From contig NZ_PJMC01000005.1 in NCBI RefSeq assembly GCF_002892795.1, forward strand, positions 186,001 to 250,000: a DNA stretch of 64,000 nt. Reading direction: 5' to 3'. This stretch comes from Arthrobacter sp. AFG20 (GTDB taxonomy: Bacteria; Actinomycetota; Actinomycetes; Actinomycetales; Micrococcaceae). The stretch's first letter is position 1. Each line of letters begins with the position of its first letter. Below, piece after piece: positions 57,438-64,000 of the stretch. The translations under genes were made by a program, and so were the position numbers. The notes beneath the pieces are model-generated. The model did no database searches, had not been told where the DNA came from, and was given only the letters and a program-made list of their open reading frames with translations.

Positions 57438-58811
57438 ATGAGCACTTCAACGGCGCCCCAACCACCCGCCGAGCCCCGTCCCATTCCCATTGCCCCGTCC
57501 GCCAACACTCAGGCGCCCACCCCGCAGTTCGGCGGCCGGTTCGCGCGCCTGCCGGCTCTGGCGGGCAGGGGATTCCTGTCCGTGGGCCTGTTTGCCCGCC
57601 TGCCCCTCGCGATGCTGACCCTGGGTACCCTCACCCTTGCCACGTCGGTTACCGGCTCCTATGCCGTAGGCGGAGCCGCTGCCGGCGCGGTCGGCATCGG
57701 CTCGGCCGTCGGTGCGCCGATCCTCGGCTGGCTGGCCGACCGGCTCGGCCAGCGCCCGGTTCTGTTGATCTCGGCCATCCTTAACGTTGCGGCCGTAGTT
57801 GCCGTGATTGTTACCGCGTATCTGATTCCCGGGGTGCACGACGTCGGCGCCGCGTGGGGCATCATCGCGGCGGCGTTGGGGGCTGGCCTCAGTTGCCCCC
57901 AGGTCGGCCCGCTGGCCCGTGTCCGGTGGATGGCGCTCACAGCCGAAAGCCGGCGCGCCGGGGACAGCACCGATCTGGACGTCGCGCTGTCCTATGAGAG
58001 CACGGCCGACGAACTGACGTTCGTGCTCGGTCCGGCCCTTGTGGGCGTCCTGGCCAGCCTGGTGGCACCCTGGCTGCCGCTCGCCCTGGCCGCCGCGCTC
58101 ACCCTCACGCTTGTTCCCGCCTTCGCCGTCCACCGTACCCACGCCGCTGTTCCGCGGCGGCCTGCCGCCGGTACCCGCGCCGTTAGAGGGAATGCCGCCA
58201 GAGGAAATGCCGGAACCCGGGCCGGCAGCCGCTTTGCCGGCCTGGCCCGCGTGGCACTTCCGGTCCTGGCCATGGTCTGCATGGGCGCGTTTTTCGGCTC
58301 CACGCAGGCAGCCTTAAGCGCGTTTGCCGCCGGTTTCGCATCGTCGGAGGCGGCTGGACTCCTGTACGCCGTCATGGGGATCAGCTCGGCCGCGGCCGCG
58401 ATCTCGGTGGCCTACTGGCCGGCCGGCTTCCCCTTGACGGCCCGCTGGGTCACCGGGGCGGCCGCCATGGCCGGGCTGTCAGCCCTGCTGTTCCTTCCAG
58501 CCGATGGCTGGGGCATGGTGCTGGTACTGCTTGCGCTGGGCCTTCCGGTGGGTCCGGTCATGGTCACGGTGTTTGCCATCGGCGGGCTGGTCGCGCCGGC
58601 GGGCCGGCTGGCCACAGTGATGACGGCGCTCGCCAGCGGCATCGTCGCGGGCACCGCCCTGGGTTCGTCCATCGGGGGCCAGTTGGCACAGCAATGGGGC
58701 CCCCACGCCGCCTTCCTCGTCTCGGCAGCCGCTGCGGCGGCGCTCTTCGCTCTCGGGTCGGCGGCCGCCGTCGTCGTCCGTTCCCGGAAGCGGTCAGCTC
58801 AGGCGAGCTGA
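57438..58811 (+). CDS. Major facilitator superfamily transporter
   Basis: 457 residues with about 12 membrane helices. The loop 2-3 motif is GWLADRLGQRPVLLIS. N-terminal Pro-rich segment of 35 residues. Central loop (about 235-270) has RGNAARGNAGTRAGSR. Resembles multidrug or sugar efflux permeases of actinobacteria; the substrate cannot be assigned. Its 3' end overlaps the convergent IclR-family gene by 13 bp, so the two share a transcription end point. No Shine-Dalgarno is evident before ATG 57438. Confidence 0.87.
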   Translation: MSTSTAPQPPAEPRPIPIAPSANTQAPTPQFGGRFARLPALAGRGFLSVGLFARLPLAMLTLGTLTLATSVTGSYAVGGAAAGAVGIGSAVGAPILGWLADRLGQRPVLLISAILNVAAVVAVIVTAYLIPGVHDVGAAWGIIAAALGAGLSCPQVGPLARVRWMALTAESRRAGDSTDLDVALSYESTADELTFVLGPALVGVLASLVAPWLPLALAAALTLTLVPAFAVHRTHAAVPRRPAAGTRAVRGNAARGNAGTRAGSRFAGLARVALPVLAMVCMGAFFGSTQAALSAFAAGFASSEAAGLLYAVMGISSAAAAISVAYWPAGFPLTARWVTGAAAMAGLSALLFLPADGWGMVLVLLALGLPVGPVMVTVFAIGGLVAPAGRLATVMTALASGIVAGTALGSSIGGQLAQQWGPHAAFLVSAAAAAALFALGSAAAVVVRSRKRSAQAS

Positions 58812-59533
58812 CCTTCGATCCGGGCCGCGCTGGCCGTCAGGGCAGCGGCCACCTCGGCCGGATCCTCCGATGAGCGGATATAGACGACGGCGACCGCTGC
58901 CGGGCGTCCGCCGGGCACCCGGACCGGTGCGGCAAGAGAGGAAACCCCGGCGATGACCTCGTCGTGGCTGGCCGCGTAACCGCGCTTCCGCGCCTCGCCG
59001 GCCTCGGCGCGGTACGGCACGGCGGGAGCCAGCTGGCTCCACTCGTGCTCCGTCAGGGCCGACTGGATGGCAATGCCGGGCGCGCCGGAACTGATCGGAT
59101 GGCGGGACCCCGGATGCTGCACCACTGTGGCGGCCGAATGCCGTGGTTCCACCGTCACGAGCGTCACGCATTCCTGGTGGTCCCACACGGCCACGAAGGC
59201 CGTCATGTTGAGTGTGTTGGCCAGCTGGGTCAGTTCCGGCAGCGCAGCGGTCTGGAGGTTCCGCGAAACGCCGCGCGCCAGCACCGCGAGGCCGGGGCCC
59301 GGCTGGACCCGGCCGGCGTCGTCGCGCACCAGCAGGGAATGGTCCTCAAGGGTCCGCAAGATCCGATAGGCCACGGAACGGTGGACGCCCATGGCCTCCG
59401 CCAGCTCGGCAATGGTCAGCGGGCGGTCAGCCTCGGCGAGGATTTCCAGTGCCCGGATGCCCCGGGAGAGGGTCTGCGACGGGGAGGTCTGGGCGGGCGC
59501 AACCTGCGCTGCGGCACCGGCGTTGGGAGTCAT
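58799..59533 (-). CDS. IclR family transcriptional regulator
   Basis: 244 residues. N-terminal winged helix-turn-helix (about 18-80: RGIRALEILAEADRPLTIAELAEAMGVHRSVAYRILRTLEDHSLLVRD in pieces) and a C-terminal ligand-binding IclR domain (about 95-244). It is divergent from an MHS-family symporter, which it probably regulates, likely with an organic acid ligand. The start is set at ATG 59533 because TAGGAT lies 7 nt upstream; ATG 59542 and 59572 are in frame. A palindrome in the shared gap is a likely operator. Confidence 0.9.
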   Translation of the reverse strand: MTPNAGAAAQVAPAQTSPSQTLSRGIRALEILAEADRPLTIAELAEAMGVHRSVAYRILRTLEDHSLLVRDDAGRVQPGPGLAVLARGVSRNLQTAALPELTQLANTLNMTAFVAVWDHQECVTLVTVEPRHSAATVVQHPGSRHPISSGAPGIAIQSALTEHEWSQLAPAVPYRAEAGEARKRGYAASHDEVIAGVSSLAAPVRVPGGRPAAVAVVYIRSSEDPAEVAAALTASAARIEGQLA

Positions 59534-59540
59534 GCTGTCC

Positions 59541-59546
59541 ATCCTA
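59541..59546 (-). promoter_or_regulatory. -10 hexamer for the IclR gene (leaderless)
   Basis: TAGGAT on the minus strand ends 7 nt before ATG 59533. Confidence 0.45.
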
Positions 59547-59621
59547 GGCAGGTTAGCGGGGCGGCTGGCCACAGGGCTGGCGTAGGCGCTGCAGTTCGAG
59601 CACGTTCTATATCGGAGTTCT

Positions 59622-59640
59622 ATGTTCGATTATGGAACAT
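59622..59640. promoter_or_regulatory. Candidate IclR operator
   Basis: ATGTTC (59622-59627) and GAACAT (59635-59640) are perfect 6-bp arms separated by 7 bp. It lies about 80 bp upstream of the regulator's own promoter and 220 bp before the transporter. Confidence 0.45.
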
Positions 59641-59856
59641 CCTAGCAGTGGACGGTCCGAGGCGACTACGCCTTGGCGGCCGCGGCGCGGTGCGCCAGTC
59701 CGGCATGCACTTGCGTGTGATTCTGCGTCTGACCGATTGAGGGGTGCGTCGGATCACACTTCGTAGTATCCTCACACTAACTGACCGTTCGATCAGTAAA
59801 TCGGACACCTCTTCATCACCCCCGGCAGTAGCACTGCCCCCACCCACGGAGTTTCA

Positions 59857-61188
59857 ATGGCCGCAACTTCACACGTCGATTCAGAGGCGGGCCCCAGCAG
59901 TAAGCGTGAGGAACGCAAAGTCCTCGCCGGCACGCTGGTGGGCACAACCATCGAATGGTACGACTTCTTCATCTTCGCCCAGCTGACGGCAACGCTGCTG
60001 TCGCCACTGTTCCTGGCCCCGCTGAACGCATCCAACCCGGGCCTGGCGCAGATCCTCTCCTTCGCCCTGATCGGCATCAGCTTCCTGTTCCGCCCCCTCG
60101 GCGCCATCGTTGCCGGGCACTTGGGCGACCGCCTGGGCCGCAAGGCCATGCTGGTCTTTACCCTCATCATGATGGGTGCCGCCACGGCGCTGATCGGCAT
60201 GCTGCCCACCTACGCCCAGATCGGTTTCTGGGCTCCGCTCCTGCTGATCCTGCTCCGAGTCATCCAGGGATTCTCCGCCGGCGGTGAATGGGGCGGAGCC
60301 GCGCTGATGGCAGTCGAGCACGCCCCCAAGAGCAAGCGCGGCCTGTTCGGGGCCTACCCGCAGATCGGCGTTCCCGTTGGCATGATCCTGGCCACAGGCC
60401 TGCTGTACTTCCTCAACACCGGCATGTCCAAGGAAGACTTCGGGTCGTGGGGCTGGCGCGTGCCGTTCCTGCTCTCCATCGTGCTGATCGTGGTGGGCTA
60501 CCTGATCCGCCGCGCCGTCGCTGAGAGCCCCGTCTTCAGGGAAATGATCGAGCGCAAGGAGAAGGCCAAGGCCCCGCTCGGCCAACTGATCAGGCACCAC
60601 AAGAAGTCCGTGCTCTACTCCACCATGATCTTCATCGGCAACAACGCTGCGGGCTATCTGCTGATCGCGTTCTTCATCTCCTACGCCACCAGGTCGCTGA
60701 AGATGCCGGTCGCGCAAATCCTGCTGGCCACCACGCTGGCATCCTTCGGCTGGCTGATCTTCACCCTGGTGGGCGGCTGGCTCTCGGACAGGATCGGCCG
60801 GGTCAAGACCTTCCTGACCGGCTACGCGATCATCTTCGCCTGGATGATCCCGATGTTCGCCCTCATCGATACGAAGGACATCGTGCTCTACGGCGTGGCG
60901 CTGTTCGTCCTCACGGTGGGCCTGGGCCTGTCCTACGGCCCCATGTCCGCCATGTACGCGGAGATGTTCCCGGCCAACGTGCGGTACTCCGGAATTTCGA
61001 TCGGCTACGCCTTCGGCGCTATCCTGGGCGGTGCATTCGCCGCCACCATCGCCGAGTCACTCCTGCAGAGCACCAAGTGGACCGGCTCCATCGGTATCTA
61101 CATCATGATCCTGTGTGTCATCTCGGGCGTCGGCGTGATCCTGGCGAAGGAGACGAGGGGCCGGCCGCTCGGCGTCAGCCGGCACTAG
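59857..61188 (+). CDS. Metabolite:H+ symporter (MHS family MFS transporter)
   Basis: 443 residues, 12 membrane helices. Features of the MHS group: LVGTTIEWYDFFIFAQLTATLL at helix 1, RPLGAIVAGHLGDRLGRKAMLV, RVIQGFSAGGEWGGAALMAVEHAP and a second GGWLSDRIGRVKTFLTGYA. Relatives carry citrate, shikimate, proline/betaine or aromatic acids with protons; the substrate here is unassigned. Controlled in all likelihood by the divergent IclR regulator. The stop codon lies in a 22-bp tandem duplication. Confidence 0.93.
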   Translation: MAATSHVDSEAGPSSKREERKVLAGTLVGTTIEWYDFFIFAQLTATLLSPLFLAPLNASNPGLAQILSFALIGISFLFRPLGAIVAGHLGDRLGRKAMLVFTLIMMGAATALIGMLPTYAQIGFWAPLLLILLRVIQGFSAGGEWGGAALMAVEHAPKSKRGLFGAYPQIGVPVGMILATGLLYFLNTGMSKEDFGSWGWRVPFLLSIVLIVVGYLIRRAVAESPVFREMIERKEKAKAPLGQLIRHHKKSVLYSTMIFIGNNAAGYLLIAFFISYATRSLKMPVAQILLATTLASFGWLIFTLVGGWLSDRIGRVKTFLTGYAIIFAWMIPMFALIDTKDIVLYGVALFVLTVGLGLSYGPMSAMYAEMFPANVRYSGISIGYAFGAILGGAFAATIAESLLQSTKWTGSIGIYIMILCVISGVGVILAKETRGRPLGVSRH

Positions 61189-61214
61189 ATGCGGCGTCAG
61201 CCGGCACTAGATGC
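61171..61214. repeat. 22-bp tandem duplication over a convergent stop-codon junction
   Basis: Two identical 22-bp units (starting GGCGTCAGCCGGCACTAG) at 61171-61192 and 61193-61214. Each contains CTAG, a stop codon on both strands: the first ends the symporter, the second ends the minus-strand phosphoribosyltransferase. Confidence 0.95.
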
Positions 61215-61860
61215 GGGCGCCATCCAGCAGGGCAATGGCGTCCTCGTCGCTCAGTTGCTCAAAGTGCCGGTAAAAGGCTCCCACAGCCCGGAATCTTCCT
61301 GGCAGGTGGAGACACAGGACGTTGCAGACCCGGGACAGTGACTTCTCAGCTTCGATTGAACCGACGGGCGCGGCAGCCACTACCGCTGCCGCGCCGGCCA
61401 TCCGTACGGCCTCGACGGCCGCCCGCATGGTGGCCCCCGTCGCCAGGCCGTCGTCCACGAGCAGGGCCGTCTTGCCGTGCACGTCGGGATGCACAGCCGG
61501 ATAGCTGTCGGCGCGGCGCATCAGTTCGGTCCGCTCCCGGTGCTCCACCTGGTCGAGCCACTCCTGCCGCACACCGTCGTCCAGAATCCGCTCCACGAGG
61601 GGCCTGTTGAGAAGGCGAACGATCCTTCCGCCTGAGTATGCGAGCGCGCCGTATGCCGTCTCGTCATGGCCCGGGATGCCAAGCTTGCGGACCAGCAGGG
61701 CACCGAACGGCAGGTGCAGGACCTCGGCCGCGGCGGCGGCCACCGGAATGCCGCCACGGGCCAGGCCCAGCACCAGGGTGTCCGGGCGCTCGCGGAATTG
61801 CGGAAGGGCGGCCGCAAGCTGCCGTCCTGCGTCTTCCCGGTCCTCAAAAACCATGCCCAT
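61207..61860 (-). CDS. Phosphoribosyltransferase family protein
   Basis: 217 residues. PRPP-binding loop ALLVDDGLATGATMRAAVEAVR near 118-140, with LGLARGGIPVAAAAAEVLHLPFG and VRKLGIPGHDETAYGALA. It belongs to the ComF-like/erythromycin-esterase-associated group of type I PRTases and need not be a nucleotide-salvage enzyme; no specific substrate can be given. ATG 61860 has GAGGAAC upstream; the TTG at 61890 would add ten residues and is rejected. Confidence 0.88.
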   Translation of the reverse strand: MGMVFEDREDAGRQLAAALPQFRERPDTLVLGLARGGIPVAAAAAEVLHLPFGALLVRKLGIPGHDETAYGALAYSGGRIVRLLNRPLVERILDDGVRQEWLDQVEHRERTELMRRADSYPAVHPDVHGKTALLVDDGLATGATMRAAVEAVRMAGAAAVVAAAPVGSIEAEKSLSRVCNVLCLHLPGRFRAVGAFYRHFEQLSDEDAIALLDGARI

Positions 61861-62049
61861 GGGTTCCTCTTCCGGTGTCTCCGCCCCCAAAGTCCAGCCT
61901 ACGCCCGTCGGCTCCGGTGGGAGCCGGGGTCTTCGACGGCGTTCCGGCAGGGGATGGGGGTGCGGGGAAACCCGGGCCGATCCGCTGCCTGACTGATCCT
62001 GAAGTTTGACGGATCCGCCGACTGCCGAATCCCCTAACTGCCAGGTTCC

Positions 62050-62877
62050 CTAGTTGCCGAGGAACGCGATGGCCGCCTGCTTAAAGGCGCGGCTGGTGAT
62101 GGCGTTGGTGTGGGTGCGGCCGGGCAGCACCAGCTGCTCGGCCGCGGAACCGGCCTTCCCTGCCAGTTCGGCAAGCTGCGGCATGGACGCGGCGCGTTCA
62201 TCGTTTTCGCCGGCCACCAGCAGCACGGGCATGTGCGGCACGGCCTCGGCGGGGTCGTACGGTTCACCCTTGATGGCCTCCACCAGTGACAGCAGCGCGA
62301 AGATGTTGTTGCTCGGCAGCGCCTGCGCCATGCTGAGGAGCCCGGCCGTGGACGCGTCCGCAATGGGCGTGCCGTCGGCCAGGTAGCGCTGGGCGGCGAC
62401 GAGGTCGAAGGCCGCCAGTGGGTCGGCCATGTTCGGGCCGCCCAGGACCAGCCGGTGGACCAGCTCCGGCTGGGTGGCGCCAAACTCCCAGCCGAGCCGA
62501 GAACCGAGGGAATAGCCGATCACGTCCAGCCCGCTGGCGGGGTCACCGTCGCGCAAGGGCCGGGCGCCGGCGTCGAACGCGATCTGCAGCAGGTCCGCCC
62601 TGATCCGGCTGGGCGAGTAGGAGTCCATGTCCTCCGGCGCGCCGCTCCGGCCGTGGCCGGGGAGGTCGACGGCGATGACGCGGCGGCCGGCCTCCAGCAG
62701 CGCCGCGATCCAGCCGGTGTCCTCCCAGTTCAGCTTGCTGGACGCGGAGAAGCCGTGGATGAGGAGGATGGGGCGGAGTCCGGCGTCGTTCTTGGGGTCG
62801 TGCACCCCGACGTATAGCTGCGGGTCGGTGCCCTCGACCGTGTGGGAGTGCCGTTCACCGGTGTGTCTGCCGCTCAT
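62050..62877 (-). CDS. Alpha/beta hydrolase
   Basis: 275 residues. Oxyanion HGFSASSKLNW (LLIHGFSAS), VDLPGHGRSGAPEDMDSYSP, nucleophile elbow GYSLG in LDVIGYSLGSRLGW, acid in VAGENDERAAS and the catalytic His in PGRTHTNAITS. Resembles esterases or lactonases of the MhpC/BphD group, but the substrate is not evident. ATG 62877 with GAGG upstream; a TTG at 62895 is in frame. The stop lies in a short repeat-like stretch (CTAACTGCC, CTAGTTGCC). Confidence 0.87.
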   Translation of the reverse strand: MSGRHTGERHSHTVEGTDPQLYVGVHDPKNDAGLRPILLIHGFSASSKLNWEDTGWIAALLEAGRRVIAVDLPGHGRSGAPEDMDSYSPSRIRADLLQIAFDAGARPLRDGDPASGLDVIGYSLGSRLGWEFGATQPELVHRLVLGGPNMADPLAAFDLVAAQRYLADGTPIADASTAGLLSMAQALPSNNIFALLSLVEAIKGEPYDPAEAVPHMPVLLVAGENDERAASMPQLAELAGKAGSAAEQLVLPGRTHTNAITSRAFKQAAIAFLGN

Positions 62878-62998
62878 CGCCTCAGTCCTCGTCAAGTCTC
62901 AGTCCTCATCGTGTACAGGGCTCGCCCGGACTGCTTCGTCGCCGGTCCGCCGTGGATGGGCACCACTCTACCTGCCGGCGGAGCGGGGAAATCCACGG

Positions 62999-64000
62999 CT
63001 AGGAGCGCCGGGCGCGCCGGGATGACGCGAACCGCGCGCCTGCCCAGCAGGCGGCGGCGATGCCGGCAATCAGCAGCAGCGTGCTGATCAGCTGGATGCG
63101 GCTGCTCTCGGCGCTGAAGCCCACGGCAAACACCAGCCCGAGCAGAACCAGGCCGAACACAGTGAGCCCCGGGAAGCCCCTCATCCGCAGCGGCAGCGGA
63201 GTGCCGTCACGGTCTGCCCGCCGGCGCAGAATGAGCTGGGAGACCAGTGCCGAACCCCAGACCACGAGGCACGTGGATCCGACGAGCTGGAACAGGGCCG
63301 GCAGGATGCGCTCGGGGAACAGCAGTTCCAGGACCGTGGCGATGAAGCCGAACGCGACGGAGACGCCGACGGCGACCATCGGCACTCCCGCGTCGCTGAG
63401 CCGGGACAGGAAGCCGGGAGCCTCGCCGCGCTCTGCCAGCGAGAACACCATGCGGGACGCCCCGTACAGGTTCGCGTTCAGGGCGGACAGCAGGGCGACG
63501 ACGGCCACCAGAGTGATGGCGGTGGCGGCACCCGGGATTCGGGCGGCATCCAGGACGCCCGCGAACGGCGAGGACAGTGCGTCCGAGGTGGCGGGAAGGA
63601 CTGCTGCGATCACGAAGACTGAGCCGATGTAGAAGACGAGGATCCGCCACACGACCGTCCGGATGGCCTTGGTGACGCTGTGCTCGGGGTTTTCGGTCTC
63701 CGCGGCTGCGACGCTGACGATCTCCGTGCCGCCGAACGCAAAGATCACCACGAACAGTGCGGTCGCAATGCCGGCCAGACCCGAGGGCGCAAAGTCTCCG
63801 GTGATGTTGGCCAGGCCCGGGGATGCCGCGTCCGGCAGGAGGCCCAGCAGCAGCGCGGCACCGATGGCGAGGAACAGGACGATGGCGGTCACCTTGAGGA
63901 TGGCAAACCAGAACTCAAACTCGCCGAAGTTCTTCACTCCGGCCAGATTTATGGCGGTGAACACCACCATGAACACCAGGGAGAGCGCCCATACCGGAAC
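62999..64000 (-). CDS. APC-family amino acid permease (5' end outside window)
   Basis: 333 residues of the C-terminal part; the gene extends beyond the right edge. Contains NFGEFEFWFAILKVTAIVLFLAIG, FGGTEIVSVAAAETENPEHSVTKAIRTVVWRILVFYIGSVFVIA and the later helices to a short Arg-rich C-terminus. These match the LysP/AroP/GabP group, proton-coupled importers of amino acids or GABA. The specificity region includes the missing N-terminal helices, so the substrate is open. It reads into the window as VPVWALSLVFMVVFTAIN. Confidence 0.92.
   Translation of the reverse strand, partial: VPVWALSLVFMVVFTAINLAGVKNFGEFEFWFAILKVTAIVLFLAIGAALLLGLLPDAASPGLANITGDFAPSGLAGIATALFVVIFAFGGTEIVSVAAAETENPEHSVTKAIRTVVWRILVFYIGSVFVIAAVLPATSDALSSPFAGVLDAARIPGAATAITLVAVVALLSALNANLYGASRMVFSLAERGEAPGFLSRLSDAGVPMVAVGVSVAFGFIATVLELLFPERILPALFQLVGSTCLVVWGSALVSQLILRRRADRDGTPLPLRMRGFPGLTVFGLVLLGLVFAVGFSAESSRIQLISTLLLIAGIAAACWAGARFASSRRARRS

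Larger units (their letters stand above)
59534..59856. promoter_or_regulatory. Divergent control region between the IclR gene and the MHS transporter
   Basis: 323 bp without a gene. It holds the -10 TAGGAT of the IclR gene (59541-59546, minus) and two GTTCTAT direct repeats near 59604 and 59618. A perfect inverted repeat ATGTTC-N7-GAACAT lies at 59622-59640, a candidate IclR operator. A candidate transporter -10 TAGTAT lies at 59763-59768, and a second symmetric element CTGA-N8-TCAG near 59780-59795. The GGAGTTTCA before ATG 59857 is the ribosome site. Confidence 0.55.

Overview
The window is a 64-kb stretch of high-GC actinobacterial chromosome. It is most likely from Arthrobacter, Pseudarthrobacter or a close Micrococcaceae relative. 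This rests on the gene order lysA-hom-thrC-thrB-rho-prfA-prmC, the wecA-atp operon-DUF2550-nucS block, the clpS-DUF2017-murI-rph-rdgB cluster, a NucS mismatch-repair nuclease, and abundant GTG starts. No phage, transposase, integron or CRISPR array was found. Almost every base is coding, and genus assignment is an inference from gene content.

Layout. Positions 1-3600 hold, on the minus strand, the start of a protealysin-like M4 protease, tRNA-Arg(CCG), and a three-gene flavin electron-transfer cluster (FMN-binding lipoprotein, ApbE, membrane NqrB/RnfD-like domain fused to an NAD(P)H-flavin reductase). Positions 3799-10360 form a tight argS-lysA-hom-thrC-thrB run. Positions 10361-16803 hold rho with a long leader and a large disordered insert, prfA, prmC, a Sua5/YwlC-type enzyme and a WecG/TagA-type glycosyltransferase. 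A GlfT-like glycosyltransferase and wecA lead into the complete F1Fo-ATP synthase operon (19.2-27.6 kb).

Positions 27.7-43.3 kb hold cspA, nucS, a PerM-type transporter, an unrecognised 584-residue membrane protein, a YbbN-like protein, an old yellow enzyme, an ABC exporter, nagB, a DUF3039-helicase pair, and the NAD-salvage genes pncB-pncA. Positions 43.4-47.8 kb hold clpS-DUF2017-murI-MBL-rph-rdgB. Positions 47.9-64 kb hold DedA, a DEDDh exonuclease-BRCT protein, an ADP-ribosylglycohydrolase, an aquaporin, sbcD-sbcC, two MFS transporters around an IclR regulator, a phosphoribosyltransferase, a hydrolase and a partial amino-acid permease.

Three things stand out. First, at least sixteen genes have a TAnnnT hexamer exactly 6-7 nt before the start codon and mostly no usable Shine-Dalgarno; this is the arrangement expected of leaderless mRNAs, and it fixes several starts. 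Second, the flavin electron-transfer cluster is compact and its membrane subunit seems to lack the usual covalent-flavin motif. Third, gene junctions carry unusual repeats: a 335-bp segment built of 32-bp units and flanked by 25-bp direct repeats, a tandem 59-bp palindromic repeat, large nested palindromes, and short tandem duplications exactly over convergent stop codons.
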